Positions 23,880 through 34,779 of a stretch of 64,000 nt of DNA are shown piece by piece. The stretch's first letter is position 1. The number at the start of each line of letters is the position of its first letter. The position numbers and the translations under genes are program-made. Below the pieces are notes generated by a model. The model was given only the letters and a program-made list of their open reading frames with translations, was not told where the DNA came from and did not search any database. Source of the stretch: Prorocentrum cordatum (lineage: Eukaryota; Sar; Dinophyceae; Prorocentrales; Prorocentraceae). The stretch spans positions 170,969 through 234,968 of the forward strand of contig CAUYUJ010003980.1 of NCBI GenBank assembly GCA_963575745.1, read 5' to 3'.

Positions 23880-24390
23880 AAAAATAAAGGTTCACAGATG
23901 GATGGCACGTGGTTTCCAAAATGTGGCTCTTGCCTTAACGTCGCGCACGCTCGTCGCAAAAATTCGCAAGCGCTTCACGGATGGAGGGCGGGTGGTATTC
24001 AACATGTGGCTCTCGTAGGAACACCGCGCACATTCGTCTTGAAAGCTTGCAAGCAATTCGTGGATGGAGACGGGTAATTTCCAAAACTCCGCGCACATTC
24101 GTCGCAACAGTTTACCACTGTTTGAAACATTATAATGGTTGATGTCTCACAAATAATGTGTTGGCACGATGTAAAAACGTCAGGGCGCAACAATTACTTT
24201 CATTCGCTGTTGACGACTTGGGATCAATGAATTATGGCACGATTCAAAACGACAGCGTTGATTCGCAACGCTGAAAAAACAGTAAGGGTGGTCTGACACG
24301 GTTCACTATGTTCAAACGGAACCCGTGCAGGGACCTATGAAGACGGAACTTGGAGGGACGGTTTATTGCAACATCGTTGATGGGCCTCGT
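23880..24390 (+). repeat. 83-bp-unit dispersed repeat element, copy 2
   Basis: Units at about 23924 and 24007 (GTGGCTCTTGCC, GTGGCTCTCG) spaced 83 bp are followed by GGCACGATGTAAA, GATTCGCAACGC and GGTTTATTGCAACATCGTTG, in the same order as in the copy at 4980-5425. Confidence 0.6.
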
Positions 24391-24403
24391 GTTTACACTG
24401 TTG

Positions 24404-24462
24404 TTTTCCTCCTCCTCCTCCTCCTCCTCTTCCTCCTCGTCCTCCTCCTCCTCCTCGCCCCC
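24404..24462. repeat. (CTC)n microsatellite
   Basis: CTC repeat with two interruptions. Confidence 0.95.
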
Positions 24463-24574
24463 CTTTTCCTCCGATAGCTCGGGGGGGAGGGCGAGAGGGT
24501 TCGCATCGCCCGTTCGTCTGCTTTGCGGGTGCCGCAGGCCAGAGGAGCCCAAAAAGGACAACTATAAGGTTCCG

Positions 24575-25235
24575 ATGTCCCGCTCGGATAACCAATGTGA
24601 AGCACGAGCCCCACGGGGACTCGATACTTCATCGCGCTCCACTCACAGACGAAACTCCCGCTCAAGACTCCCGCCCGTATTCGGACATGGAGGTGGGGAC
24701 ACCATAAAAAAGGGTTCCCGTTCGAGATTCCCCCACGAACCACTCACAAACTAGGCTTCCGCTCAAAACTTCGTCTATAGTCAGGCCTGCGGCGCCCGAA
24801 GGTGACGTCAGTTACAACGCTTGGATGGCCCGCTCGAAATCGAACATGGAGGCGAGAATCCCTTTGGGAATGGTTCCCGCTCGAGACGTCCCCGTGATTC
24901 ACTCACAAACGAGGCTCCGGCTCGAAACTTCCTCAATTTTCTTCCCAGGGGCGCCCAAAAGTGACGTTAGTTACAAAGTTCGAATGGCTACCTCGGATTC
25001 GAAGATGAAACATGGAACACCGTAGGAAAGTGCTCCCGTTCGAAGCTTCGTCGCGATTCACCGAGACTTCTTCCATACTATTCAGACCTGACGAATGCGA
25101 AAGCGACGTCAACTACAGGGCCCAGATGACCCGCCCAGATTCGAACATGGACGTGGGAGCCCATGGGGAGGGGCTCCCTTTCGAGACTTCCTCGCGATTC
25201 ACTAACACACGAGGCTCCCGCTCGAGACATCCTAT
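24575..25235 (+). repeat. 159-bp tandem satellite, array 2
   Basis: Homologous to array 1. Landmarks lie at about 24635, 24737, 24896, 25055 and 25196, so two intervals are 159 bp and two are shortened (102 and 141 bp) by deletions. Confidence 0.75.
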
Positions 25236-25261
25236 TGAATGTGTGAGTGGGTCAGAGTGTG

Positions 25262-25365
25262 AGTGAGTGTGTGTGTGTGTGTGTCTATGGTGATGGTGCT
25301 GATGATGTTGGTGCTGGTGTTGGTGCTGATGATGACAACGATGATCCTGATGATGATCGAACGTA
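25262..25365. repeat. (GT)n and GATGGT/GATGAT microsatellite
   Basis: A (GT)n run is followed by degenerate GATGNTGNT units. Confidence 0.9.
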
Positions 25366-25623
25366 GCATGGGGATTCGGTGCCTCAGCTGGAGCTGCAGT
25401 CGTTCCAGCACCGCGTTGCGGCGAGAGCGGCAGCTCGGATATCGTATTTCATAAACTTACAACGAATGACAAGGATATACAACAACGCAAGACATCAAGC
25501 GTGCGTGCACACGCAGACGATTTCATATTGCTATAATAGGAAACAGGGGCATGGCTGCGAGCGTGGAGGATCAAAAGACGAGCGGACATGTGACCCCATC
25601 GGTCGGCGACGCGTGCGGCCTCA

Positions 25624-27120
25624 CTAGTGACAGAGGTGCGCATGAACGTGCCCAGGCCAGCCAGCGTACAGAGGGTCATCACAGCCTGGACCATGGCAGC
25701 CGCGACCCGCTCCCTGAGACCACGCCGAGGGGCAGCGACTCCTCCTAGGTCGCAGAGGGCATCGCGAACTTCGTGGGGTTCGTCTCTTTCGATGCCAGCG
25801 GCCTCGCCTAGGAGTTGAGGTTCCGCGTCCGTATGAAGAACTGCGCGATGTCACGTACAACTACATCCATTGAGCAAACAGCTATGTGTTCCACATGTTC
25901 CAGAACAGCCTCCCCACAACGTTCTGCGCACAGGTCAGGATTGTCGGGTGGTGTTTCGAACCAGATTTGGGCAACAACAGCTCGCGCTTCCCACCACCGT
26001 TGAGCGGGTACTGGTCGTCGCAGTTCCTCGGGTTCCTGGCGGACTCCACGGAAGTTTAGGGGGCCAGCTCCAGGCAGAACATGACAATCCACTCGGAGTT
26101 CAGGGAGGGTTGAGAATTGCATACTTCATGAACGCCGTGGTTTTCGGCAGGAAGCCTGTGAAACCCTTCTGCTTGGTGGTCGCGTGCAGAAGCTTCCGCG
26201 TTGGCCATCACGCTCTCAAGTCGGACGAGCGTGCACGTTATCTCTGTCATGAGAGCGTCGATACAGGTGTTCATATCCTTGGCGAGGGTGGTGTGCATGC
26301 TCTGGATGGCTGCTGCGTGATGCTGAGCAAGCGCAACCATGATGGCCGCGCTGTTCTCCAGGGACGAGCTTGTCCGCAAGAGTCGGCCAGCTCCTGTTGG
26401 ACCAGCTTATCATACTGGCCAGCAGCTGTCTCCGCAGAGGACGTGGTAGGGCGGACATCGCATCGCGGATCTGTAGCTCCTTGGACAAGCAAGCGTTGAA
26501 GACGAATCGGGACTGCATAAGCCTTCGGCGCTTCAGGTACGGGCGGAAGTAATTCAGCCAGCCGAACTGGTACAGGAGCCTGGGCTTGCATGGCACCAGA
26601 CGGGAACAGATTACGTGCACGTGGCGTCGCCACCAGTTTAGCGAGACGGACAGGGGCAGCATGAGGCTGGTGCACTTGCGGGCTTACTTGGCGGCGCCAG
26701 CCAGTGCCAGGAGGTTCCACTGCAAGCCGGTCCGGGGCGCGCAGCCGCAGCGCGAAGGGCTCCTCGTAGCAGTTCTCGACAGGCAGCTCCTCAATACGCA
26801 CATGACCACGGTGGCGTTGCAGACGGCGTCGGCAGCAGAAGCTGGGACAGCCGAGCGTGAATTGAGAATGCTTAGCATGATAAGCAGCAGGGTTCAGAGC
26901 TAGACGACAGCGGCGAAGCCGAAGACTCTCCTGGATTGCCTCGATGGTCTTCCTCGTGCTTGGGTACTCGGAGTCGGTGTAGATGGAAATCATCGCGTGC
27001 GTGACGAGCTGGCCGAAGACGAGGGCGAGCCTCCATGGCAGGGACAGCAACCGTGCAGCCAGTGCGGCAAGGTGTGCGACATCACTCCGGGAGGCTACCA
27101 TGCTGTGCGAGCAATAGTGC
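25624..27120 (-). pseudogene. Unidentified minus-strand gene remnant
   Basis: A chain of protein-like segments on the minus strand. From about 27090 to 26385 one frame reads AHLAALAARLLSLPWRLAL, then STRKTIEAIQESLRLRR and repeated VRLAKLV / VRLAELLPP / IRLQRLLV phrases about 30-40 residues apart. The frame changes near 26385 to a helical segment (IMVALAQHHAAAIQSMHTTL, NTCIDALMTEITCTLVRLE), and near 26120 to a third (AVVAQIWFETPPDNPDLCAE, VEHIAVCSMDVVVRDIAQFF) ending at 25808. A further fragment (MVQAVMTLCTLAGLGTFM) lies near 25690. I recognise no family. Introns or frameshifts could explain the breaks; no convincing splice sites were established. Confidence 0.4.
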
Positions 27121-27154
27121 AAAGGTGCAGCCCATTTTGGCAAACCTGGCTTGA

Positions 27155-27310
27155 ACCTGATGATGCTGATGCTGATGATGATGATGATGCTGCTGCTGAT
27201 GATGACGATGACGATGATGATGATGCTGCTGCTGCTGCTGCTGATGATGATTATACTGATCCCGATGATGATGCAGATGCTGATGATAATGCTCGATGAC
27301 CAGTGATCGA
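27155..27310. repeat. (GAT)n/(GCT)n microsatellite
   Basis: GATGATGCT-type degenerate triplet array. It resembles the GAT-rich DNA at 25290 and precedes copy 2 of the dispersed repeat. Confidence 0.9.
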
Positions 27311-27400
27311 TGACCATGATGGGATGTGGGTGGGTGTTCCTGCGCGGGGTGTCCAGAGAACACAAGATACCCACTCAGGATGTGGAAAACAAGCCCAGCC
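27310..27400 (+). repeat. Dispersed repeat next to GAT-rich DNA, copy 2
   Basis: Shares GATGGGATGTGGGTGGGTG and TTCCTGCGCGG with 23390-23500. Confidence 0.6.
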
Positions 27401-27890
27401 AGCCATAGAGGGCGGCCCCAAGACGGCCAAGAGGGTCCCACGAGACCCCAGAGAGCCCCCACAGAGCTCCAAAATAGCCATTCATGGACCCCGTGTGCGT
27501 TCGAGGGCCCAGGAATTGGCCGCAACCAGAAACCCAGGAACTCGGAACCGGGATCCCGGGAACCCAGGACCCTGGCCGCATGCAAGCAATGATATGAAAC
27601 AAATTACACGGTTTCCACATATTCTACCCTTCGGACGTCAGAACGTCCAAGACTGCACAAGAGACCTTGAAGATCACCGAAGATCGCCCCAAGACAGCTA
27701 AAGAGGGCTCCAAAAGGGCCCACCCAGAGGGGCTGAAGACGTCACTGGAGAGCTTGAAACAGGGCCGAGAGGAGTCCAAGAGGGGCCCAAGAGGGCCTCG
27801 AGGAAGAGCGCCTGAAGATGGCCCAAGAGCGCCCCAAGAGGGCCCCATAAGAGTTCCAAGACAGCCCAAAGGCGGCCCCTCTGGGAGCCG
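27400..27890 (+). repeat. Diverged CCAAGA/GGCCCC minisatellite
   Basis: Degenerate 11-12-bp units (GGGCCCAAGAGGGCC, CCCCAAGACGGCC) interrupted by 120 bp of unique sequence around 27540-27650. It is related to the arrays at 3660, 32290 and 33820. Confidence 0.7.
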
Positions 27891-28915
27891 AGTTAAAGCA
27901 GCACGGGGGAATTATTGTGGCAAAGGGCCCAACCTTATGCAAACGCGCACGCACGCGCTGCAACTCCCTGTGGGGCACGATCCGCGTGAGGGGTGTACCG
28001 CATCGAACGGGCTGCAGCACGAACGCACCCAGAGCCCCTCCCTGCAGGAGCTCGAAGAGTTTACTCAAGCAGCTGCGGTTCACGACACGTCATGCAATAA
28101 CAGCGGCCGACCTGAGAAAAGGGCCCGGCATGATGCAGGTGCACATACATAGTTGTTGTCCGACGGCGCTTTGCGACACTACCGCGCCACTGAGGGTGCG
28201 AAAACTGAAACGCATTTCAACATTGCCCAGAGGTAAGAAGAGCAGCCACGATCTCGGGACGCACGCAGCTGCGGTCGCTAGACCCTGGGCAAGCCGCGGG
28301 GGACGAAAGCTAAGCCGCTCATTTCAAGCCGACAGTCCTCACAATCGGGCTGCAATTAAGCAACGAAGCGAACGCGCTCACAACCGCGCCCGCCCCGGCC
28401 CCATCCACCTTTCCCTCCCGACAGCGGCGATGGCCGTGGCCGCTGCCCAGCCGAGGCCTGCGAGCCCCGCGAGGCCGAGGTTCGCCAACAACGCCCGCGG
28501 CGCGCGCGGGGCTCGCCGGAGCCGAATGGCGGCACGCCGTGCCGTCCTCGGCGCAGCAGCAGCTGAGCGAGGGTGCTCCATGATGGGCCCCGAGGTGGGA
28601 TGGGGGAGGGGGGGGGGGGGCCCTTCTGAGGATTGCCCTCTGCTGTCCTTCAAAGAGTCCTCGGAACTTGGGGAGGCCTTTCCCGTCGGACGCGTCTCGC
28701 CTTGCTGTCATCAACCAGGTCGTGCACAGACCGCATTGCAGGTTCGACAGGCCGAATGGTTAAAGAAATTCAACTTCTGCTGCCTGGAGAGGTTGGCGTG
28801 CGCCCAGACTTGCTTCAGCTTCCTGAACTGTCCGAGGGCAGCACTCAGCCTCCTGGACAGTCAGGAATCCACCAGGCCATCCTTACTCACGAGACCGCCT
28901 AAATGCAGACATCAA
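27890..28915. other. No supported gene
   Basis: A 394-codon plus-strand frame (27917-29101) covers this region, but its composition is driven by GC content and by a downstream GCATT repeat. No motif is recognised. Confidence 0.5.
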
Positions 28916-28919
28916 GTCG

Positions 28920-29190
28920 ACCCGCTTGCATTGCAGCACGCTGCATTCACATCGCGGGAAATTGTGCCATACGTAACTGCACTGAACTGCGTCGCATCGC
29001 ATTGCATTGAACTTGTACTGCAATGCGTTACGTTGCTTTGCATTGCACTTTGCACTGCGTTGCATGACGTTGCATTGCCTTGGTTTGAACTGTTTGGATG
29101 ATCTGGTGTTTATTTAGTCTAATTCTTATGGGGGATGTCCTGCGTTGCATTATATTGTATTGCAATGCGTTGTATTGTGCGGGGCGTGGC
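28920..29190 (+). repeat. Degenerate GCATT/TTGCA pentanucleotide repeat
   Basis: TTGCATTGC, GCGTTGCA and CATTGCACTT variants recur irregularly, a decayed 5-bp satellite. Confidence 0.75.
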
Positions 29191-29543
29191 AGGACATAGC
29201 ATGGGCTAGAACCTGTTCTTGATACTTTTCCTTGTCCTTAGCTTGGCTGTTCATCAAATTTGTCTGCATGGGGGCCTCTCATTTTAAAAGAGAGCGCCGT
29301 AGATGGGGTCGCGCTGGGTCCGTTGACGTGTCCTTAATCGCGCCCTTCGGATGGCCAGCTGGGGCCTCGCGAGGAGCTTGTGTGCAGGTGGCCTCGCGAG
29401 CAGGTGGACTCGCGAGCATGACGCGCTGTGAACCTCAGGGATCCGGCGGGAGAGCCCCAGTGGGCGAGATCATGTCAAGCCAGCGTCCACTGCATCTCTT
29501 CCTCATCACCCGTCATATCCGTTGTTCGTTCCGCCATCATTGT

Positions 29544-29552
29544 ATGTCTGTA

Positions 29553-29647
<95 letters not shown>

Positions 29648-29653
29648 ACATAT
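29544..29653. repeat. (TGTC)n and (TA)n microsatellites
   Basis: (TGTC)n from 29545 to 29618 is followed by TATATACATA units to 29653. Confidence 0.95.
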
Positions 29654-29892
29654 GTGCAGAATGGCCTTCGGCGCATGCCGCCACCTTGCCTGAGTTGTGG
29701 GTCAGATTTTCCAGGAATGCTTCTATTTAGATCTCTTCGGAGCGCTCTCGGGGGGCCTCTTGGGGGTAGTTTCGGACCTCTTGGGGGCCTTCTGTTGGGC
29801 CTCCTGGGGCTTCCCGGGGTCCGTTTGGGATTCTGGGGGAGCCTGCCGGCCGAGCACGCGTGCCGAGCACAGACCCCCCCTCCTCCTTCGTC

Positions 29893-30045
29893 TCCTCTGC
29901 GCGGCTGCCAGGCACAGGTGCCGAGCCTCCGGGCCGAGCGCTGCCGACGGCCGCGGGTGCCGAGCATAGGAGCCGAGCCTGTGGGCCGAGCGCAGCCTCC
30001 TCCTCCTCGAGAACAGGGGATTGCGGAGTCCCTGTGGGTCCAAAG
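29893..30045 (+). repeat. Dispersed GCCGAGC-rich repeat, copy 1
   Basis: TCTGCGCGGCTGCCA, GGTGCCGAGCCTCC, GGGCCGAGCGCTGCC and GAGCCTGTGG occur in order. The block recurs nearly identically at 36472-36574. The adjoining segment GGGATTGCGGAGTCCCTGTGG near 30015 recurs inverted at 35633-35658. A (CTC)n tract follows at 30095-30190. Confidence 0.75.
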
Positions 30046-30094
30046 CGCGCGCGCGAGGCTTTCGCGCTGAGTTCGCGACTGCTCCTGTGCAGAA

Positions 30095-30192
30095 TCTGCT
30101 CTGTGTCGTCCTCCTCCTTCTCCTCCTCTTCCTCCTCCGCCTCCTCCTCCTCCTCCCTCCCTCTCCTCCTCCTCCTCCTCCCTCTCTGCCTT
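30095..30192. repeat. (CTC)n microsatellite
   Basis: Interrupted CTC repeat. Confidence 0.9.
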
Positions 30193-30307
30193 TTTTTTTC
30201 CTGGTGTCCCCCCCCCAGAAAGAAAAAACAACAAAACAAGAATCTGGGGGGGCACCAGGAGAAAAAAAAGGAATACGACGTGGCCACATCTGCCCTCCCC
30301 CCCTAGG

Positions 30308-30474
30308 CCCTAGAAGGATTCCTATTGAACGCCCCCACAAGAAGGATTCACAGTGAAATCCTCGACAGAAAGGTTCCTATCGAAACCCCCCACTGAATGA
30401 TTCCTACTGAAATCCTCCACATGTGGATTCCTACTGAAACCCTCCACTGAATGATTCTTACTGAAATCCCCGAA
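30308..30474 (+). repeat. 27-bp minisatellite, about six units
   Basis: Units of GATTCCTACTGAAATCCTCC with 27-28 bp spacing and substitutions, abutting the AATGGY array. Confidence 0.8.
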
Positions 30475-32125
30475 TGGCAATGGCAATGGCAATGGTAATG
30501 GTAATGACAGTGGCAATGGTAATGGTACTGGTAATGGTAACGGTAATGATAGTGGTAACGGGGTAGCGACTGGCAATGGCAATGACAATGGCAATGGCAA
30601 CGGTAATGGTAATGGTAATGGTAATGGTAGTGGCAATGGCAATGGGAATGGCAATGACAACGGCAATGGCAATGGTAATGGCCATGGCAATGGTAATGGT
30701 AATGGTAATGGCAATGGTAATGGTGATGGTAATGGCAATGGTAATGGGAATGGTAATGACAGTGGCAATGGTAATGGTACTGTAATGGTAACGGTAATGA
30801 TAGTGGTAACGGGGTAGCGACTGGCAATGGCATTGACAATGGCAATGGCAATGGTAATGGTAGTGGTAATGGTAATGGTAGTGGCAATGGCAATGGGAAT
30901 GGCAATGACACCGGCAATGGCAATGGTAATGGCCATGGCAATGGTAATGGTAATGGCAATGGTAATGGTGATGGTAATGGCAATGGTAATGGAAATGGGA
31001 GTGGGAATGGGAACGGGAACGGGAATGGAAATGATAGTGGTAGTGGTAATGGTAATGGTAATGGTAATGGTAATGGCACTGGCACTGGTAATGGTAATGG
31101 TAATGGTAATGTAAGTGGTAATGGTAATGGTAATGGAAATGGGAATTGTAATGGTAATGGCAGCGGTAATGGTAATGGTAATGGTAATGGCAATGGTAAT
31201 GGTAATGGTAATGGTAATGGCAATGGTAATGGTAGTGGCTAATGGCAATGGCAATGGCAGTGGTAATGACAGTGGTAATGGTAATGGTGCTGGTAATGGT
31301 AATGGTAGCGGTAGTGGTAATGGTAACGGGGTAGCGGTAATGGCAATGACAATGGCAACGGTAATGGTAATGGCAATGGCCATGGCAATGGGATTGGCAA
31401 TGGCAATGGCAATGATAATGATAATAGCCATGGCAATGGCAACGGCAATGGTAATTGTAATGGTAATGGCACTGGGAATGGGAATGGGAACGGGAATGGG
31501 AATGTGAATGGGAATGGGAAAGGGAATGGAAATGTTAGTGGTAATGGTAACAGAAATGGGAATGATAAGGGTAAGGGTAAAGGTAAAGGTAGAGGTAAAG
31601 GTAATGGTAATGGTAATGGAAATGATACTGGTAATGGTATTGGGAATGGGAATGGGAATGGAAATGGCGATGGCAATGGTAATGGTAGTGACTAATGGCA
31701 ATGGCAATGACAATGGCAATGCTAGTGGTAATGGTAATGACAGAATTAATGGTAATGGTACTGGTAATGGTAACGGTAATTGTAACGGGGTAGCGACTGG
31801 CAATGGTAATGACAATGACAATGGCAACGGTAATGGTAATGGCAATGGCAATGGCAATGGGAATGGCAATGGCAATGGTAATGGCCATGGCAATGGCAAT
31901 GGTAATGGTAATGTGAATGGGAACGGGAATGGGAATGTGAATGGGAACGGGAATGGGAACGGGAATGGAAATGGTAGTGGTAGTGGTAACGGAAATGGGA
32001 ATGGTAAGGGTAAGGGTAAAGGTAGAGGTAAAGGTAATGGTAATGGTAATGGTAATGGCAATGGCAATGGCAAGGATAATGGTAATGGAACTGGTAATGA
32101 TACTGGTATTGGGAATGGGAATCGG
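30475..32125 (+). repeat. AATGGY higher-order array 1
   Basis: A 1.65-kb tract of degenerate GGTAAT/GGCAAT/GGGAAT hexamers. It is not uniform: a marker containing AACGGGGTAGCGACTGG recurs near 30560, 30812 and 31788, with a variant near 31329, each preceded by similar GGTACTGGTAATGGTAACGG text. Reading frames encode (Gly-Asn)n, (Met-Val/Ala)n, or on the reverse strand (Pro-Leu)n and (Thr-Ile)n; none is a supported gene. Confidence 0.95.
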
Positions 32126-32289
32126 AATTCGCCGGCCCAACGGGCCAGGGCGTGCTAAGATCTCTGGTACCTGGTTAACAGTATTTCTAGTTCGCGCGCG
32201 CGGGGCGGCCCCTGGGGGTCCCCGGACGAAAAGTACACCGGCAAGGTCCCGGCAAGTCCCCGGCAAGGTCCCGGCAAGGTCGGGCCAGA

Positions 32290-32880
32290 GATGCCAGAGC
32301 CCTGTTACAGGGCCCCAGGACGGGTCAAGAGGTCCCCAAGAAGCCTCCAAGACGGTCCAAGAGGGCCCCGAGACGGCCAAAGATCGCCCGAAGACGCCCA
32401 ACAGGGCCCCAAGACAGCCCAAGAGGCCTCCAAGACGCCCCAAGGGCCTTCCAAGAGGCCTCCGAAGAGGGCCCCAAGAGGCCAAAATCGTTGATTTTCA
32501 TTGTTTTTTTTATGTTTTTTGCGTTCTGGCTTTTTCGGCTTCCGGACGCTCCAAGACGGCCCAAGAGGCCCCCAAGACCGCTCCAAGACGGCCCACGAGG
32601 CTCCCAAGACGGCCCCGGAACGGCCCAGGAGGGCCCCCAAGACGGCCCAAGTGCCGCCCAAGACGGACCAAGAGGCCCCAAGACGGGCCCAAGAGGGGCT
32701 CAAGAGGGGAACCGAGAACTGAAAAATCGAGCCCTCCGCCCCAGAAGGCGCCCAGGAGGCCCCAAAAAGGCCCCAAGAGGCCCCCAAGAGGCCCCCAAGA
32801 CGCCCCAAGAGGCGCCCAAGAGGCTCAAAAGAGGCCCCAAGAGGCCCCAAAACGGCCCCCAAGAGGCCCCCAAACTCGGC
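32290..32880 (+). repeat. CCCAAGACGGCC/CCCAAGAGGCC minisatellite
   Basis: About 50 degenerate 11-13-bp units, with an AT-rich island at 32488-32535. Proline/arginine-rich frames are artefacts. Confidence 0.85.
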
Positions 32881-32932
32881 TAGCCCACAACGGTGCGACA
32901 ATATGGGCCGGCGGAATGAGCGAAGCGATTAA

Positions 32933-33474
32933 ACGGTAATGGTACTGGCAATGGTAATGGTAGTGGCGAATGGCAATGGCAATGGTAACAGTAATGGTAA
33001 TGGTAATGGTAGTGGCGAATGGCAATGGTAATGGTAGTGGCGAATGGCAATGGCAATGGCAATGGCAATGGTAATGGTAATGGCAATGACAGTGGTAATG
33101 GTAATGGTACTGGGAATGGTAATGGTGACGGTAACGGTAATGGTAATGGTAATGGCAACGGTAACGGGGTAGCGACTGGCAATGGCAACGACAATGGCGA
33201 TGGCAACGGTAATGGTAATGGTAATGGCAATGGCAATGGCAATGGGAATGGCAACGGCAATGACAATGGCAATGGCAATTGCCATGGCAATGGTAATGGT
33301 CATGGTCATGGTCATGGTCATGGTCATGGTCATGGTCATGGTAATGGTAATGGTAATGGTAATGGTACTGGTAATGGTAATGGTAATGGGTATGGTAATG
33401 GTAATGGTAATGGTAATGGTAATGGGGATGGGAATGGGGATGGGAATGGGAATGGGAATGGGAAGCGTAATGGT
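32933..33474 (+). repeat. AATGGY array 2
   Basis: Same hexamer family and same marker (near 33166). A GGTCAT sub-block lies at 33297-33345. It directly abuts the left edge of the inverted-end repeat copy 2. Confidence 0.93.
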
Positions 33475-33666
33475 AATCCCACCAGCCCTTTGGGCGTGAG
33501 TGGTTTAGCGAGCTCTCTCTGTTCTCAACCCCCTAACCCCCTATCTGGACCTGGAGAGGGCGGGCGGAGTGGTGGCAAGGGGGTCTTTTTCGACTCCTGG
33601 GAGGGCCAAACAACGACGACCCTCACGAGGATTCTGGAGACCGTTTGGCGCCTCTGCTCGTCTTTG

Positions 33667-33815
33667 AAGCAGAAATCATTGATTTTACAAAGGTTTTGGC
33701 CCCATTTTGGCCTTCTGAGGGGGCCGCGCTCATCTTCCCTCATAGCCAAATCATTGATTTTACGAAGGTTTTGGGCTCATGTTGTCCTTCTCAGGGGGCA
33801 GCTCTCATTTGCGCT
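33667..33815 (+). repeat. Tandem duplication of about 80 bp
   Basis: Two copies share AAATCATTGATTTTAC, AAGGTTTTGG and TTCTNAGGGGGC in order. Confidence 0.7.
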
Positions 33816-33819
33816 TCTG

Positions 33820-34110
33820 AGGAGGTCGCAAGAGGCCCCAAGATGGCCCCAAGAGGCCCCCAGGAGGCTCCCAAGAGGCCTCCAAGAGGCCCCCCAGAGG
33901 CCCCCAAGCGGCCCCAAGAGGCCCCCAAGAGGCCCCCAAGAGGCCCCCACGAGGCCCCCCCCAAGAGGCCCCCAAGAGGCCCCCAAGAGGCCCCCCCCCA
34001 GGCCCCCAAGAGGCCCCCAAGAGGAGGCCCCAAGAGGCCCCCAAGAGGCCCCCGAGGAGCCCGAACGACTCCCAGACGAGGGGGCCCAAGAGGCCCCCAA
34101 GAGAACGACC
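33820..34110 (+). repeat. CCCCAAGAGGCC minisatellite
   Basis: The most homogeneous of the arrays of this unit: nearly uninterrupted GAGGCCCCCAA repeats. Confidence 0.9.
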
Positions 34111-34575
34111 AAGCCCGAACGCCACAAAGGACTCCAACGGTCCACACCACGAGAACGACCCCAAGGAGCCCGAACGACTCACACCAGGACGAGGGGCCCG
34201 AACGACTCACACCACGAAGAGCCCGAACGACTCACACCACAAGGAGGGGCCCGAACGACTCACACCAGGACGAGGCGCCCGAACGACTCACACCACGAGG
34301 AGCCCGAAGGACTCACACCACGACGCGGGCCCCGAACGACTCACACCACGAGGAGCCCGAACGAGTCACACCAGGAGGAGGGGCCCGAACGACTCACACC
34401 AGGATGAGGGGCCCGAACAACTCACACCACGAGAAGCCCGAACGACTCACACCAGGACGAAGAGCCCGAACGACTCACACCACGAAGAGCCCGAACGACT
34501 CACACCAGGAAGAAGGGCCCGAACGACTCACACCAGGACGAGAAACCCCAAACGACTCAAATCACGAGGAGCGCT
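34110..34575 (+). repeat. CCCGAACGACTCACACCA minisatellite
   Basis: About 15 units of GAGCCCGAACGACTCACACCA with alternating ACGAG or GGACGAGGGGC fillers, giving two unit lengths (about 25 and 31 bp) in mixed order. Confidence 0.9.
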
Positions 34576-34779
34576 TTCTCTCCCTCCTCCTCCGCCTCGT
34601 CCTTCTCCCGCTCCCCTCACAAGGAGGATGTACAAGGAGGCGGGAGGAAGGAAGAGCAGGGGAGATATGCGGGGCCAAGCGGACACACGCCTGAAAAACA
34701 CGACTGTCGGCATGCTTCGCGAGAGTTGCTGCTGTGAGATGGGCTGGTGGGGATACGCGAAGCGTAAAGAATTCGAACG

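Larger units (their letters stand above)
33475..34765 (+). repeat. Inverted-end dispersed repeat, copy 2 (long)
   Basis: The left end AATCCCACCAGCCC (CCCACCAGCCC at 33478-33488) and right end GGGCTGGTGGGGATACGCGA (from 34741) match copy 1, as does the internal CCTCACGAGGAT block near 33620. Inside are a tandem duplication of about 80 bp (about 33667-33815), a CCCAAGAGGCC minisatellite (33820-34110) and a CCCGAACGACTCACACCA minisatellite (34110-34570). AATGGY arrays flank it on both sides. Confidence 0.65.

Noticed and set aside
22600-25235. CRISPR-like array
   Set aside because: The repeat unit is a whole 159-bp tandem satellite without unique spacers or cas genes; the context is eukaryotic.
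30322-32073. 583-codon Pro-Leu / Thr-Ile frame
   Set aside because: Reverse-strand reading of the AATGGY array; all frames are open because the unit length is a multiple of three and lacks stops.
33690-33715. Relic of the dinoflagellate spliced leader (CCATTTTGGC)
   Set aside because: Only ten bases match before it diverges (CTTCTGAG instead of TCAAG), inside a tandem duplication that explains the word.
34110-34575. CRISPR-like alternation of short repeats and spacers
   Set aside because: The spacers are themselves near-identical fillers, so it is a minisatellite.
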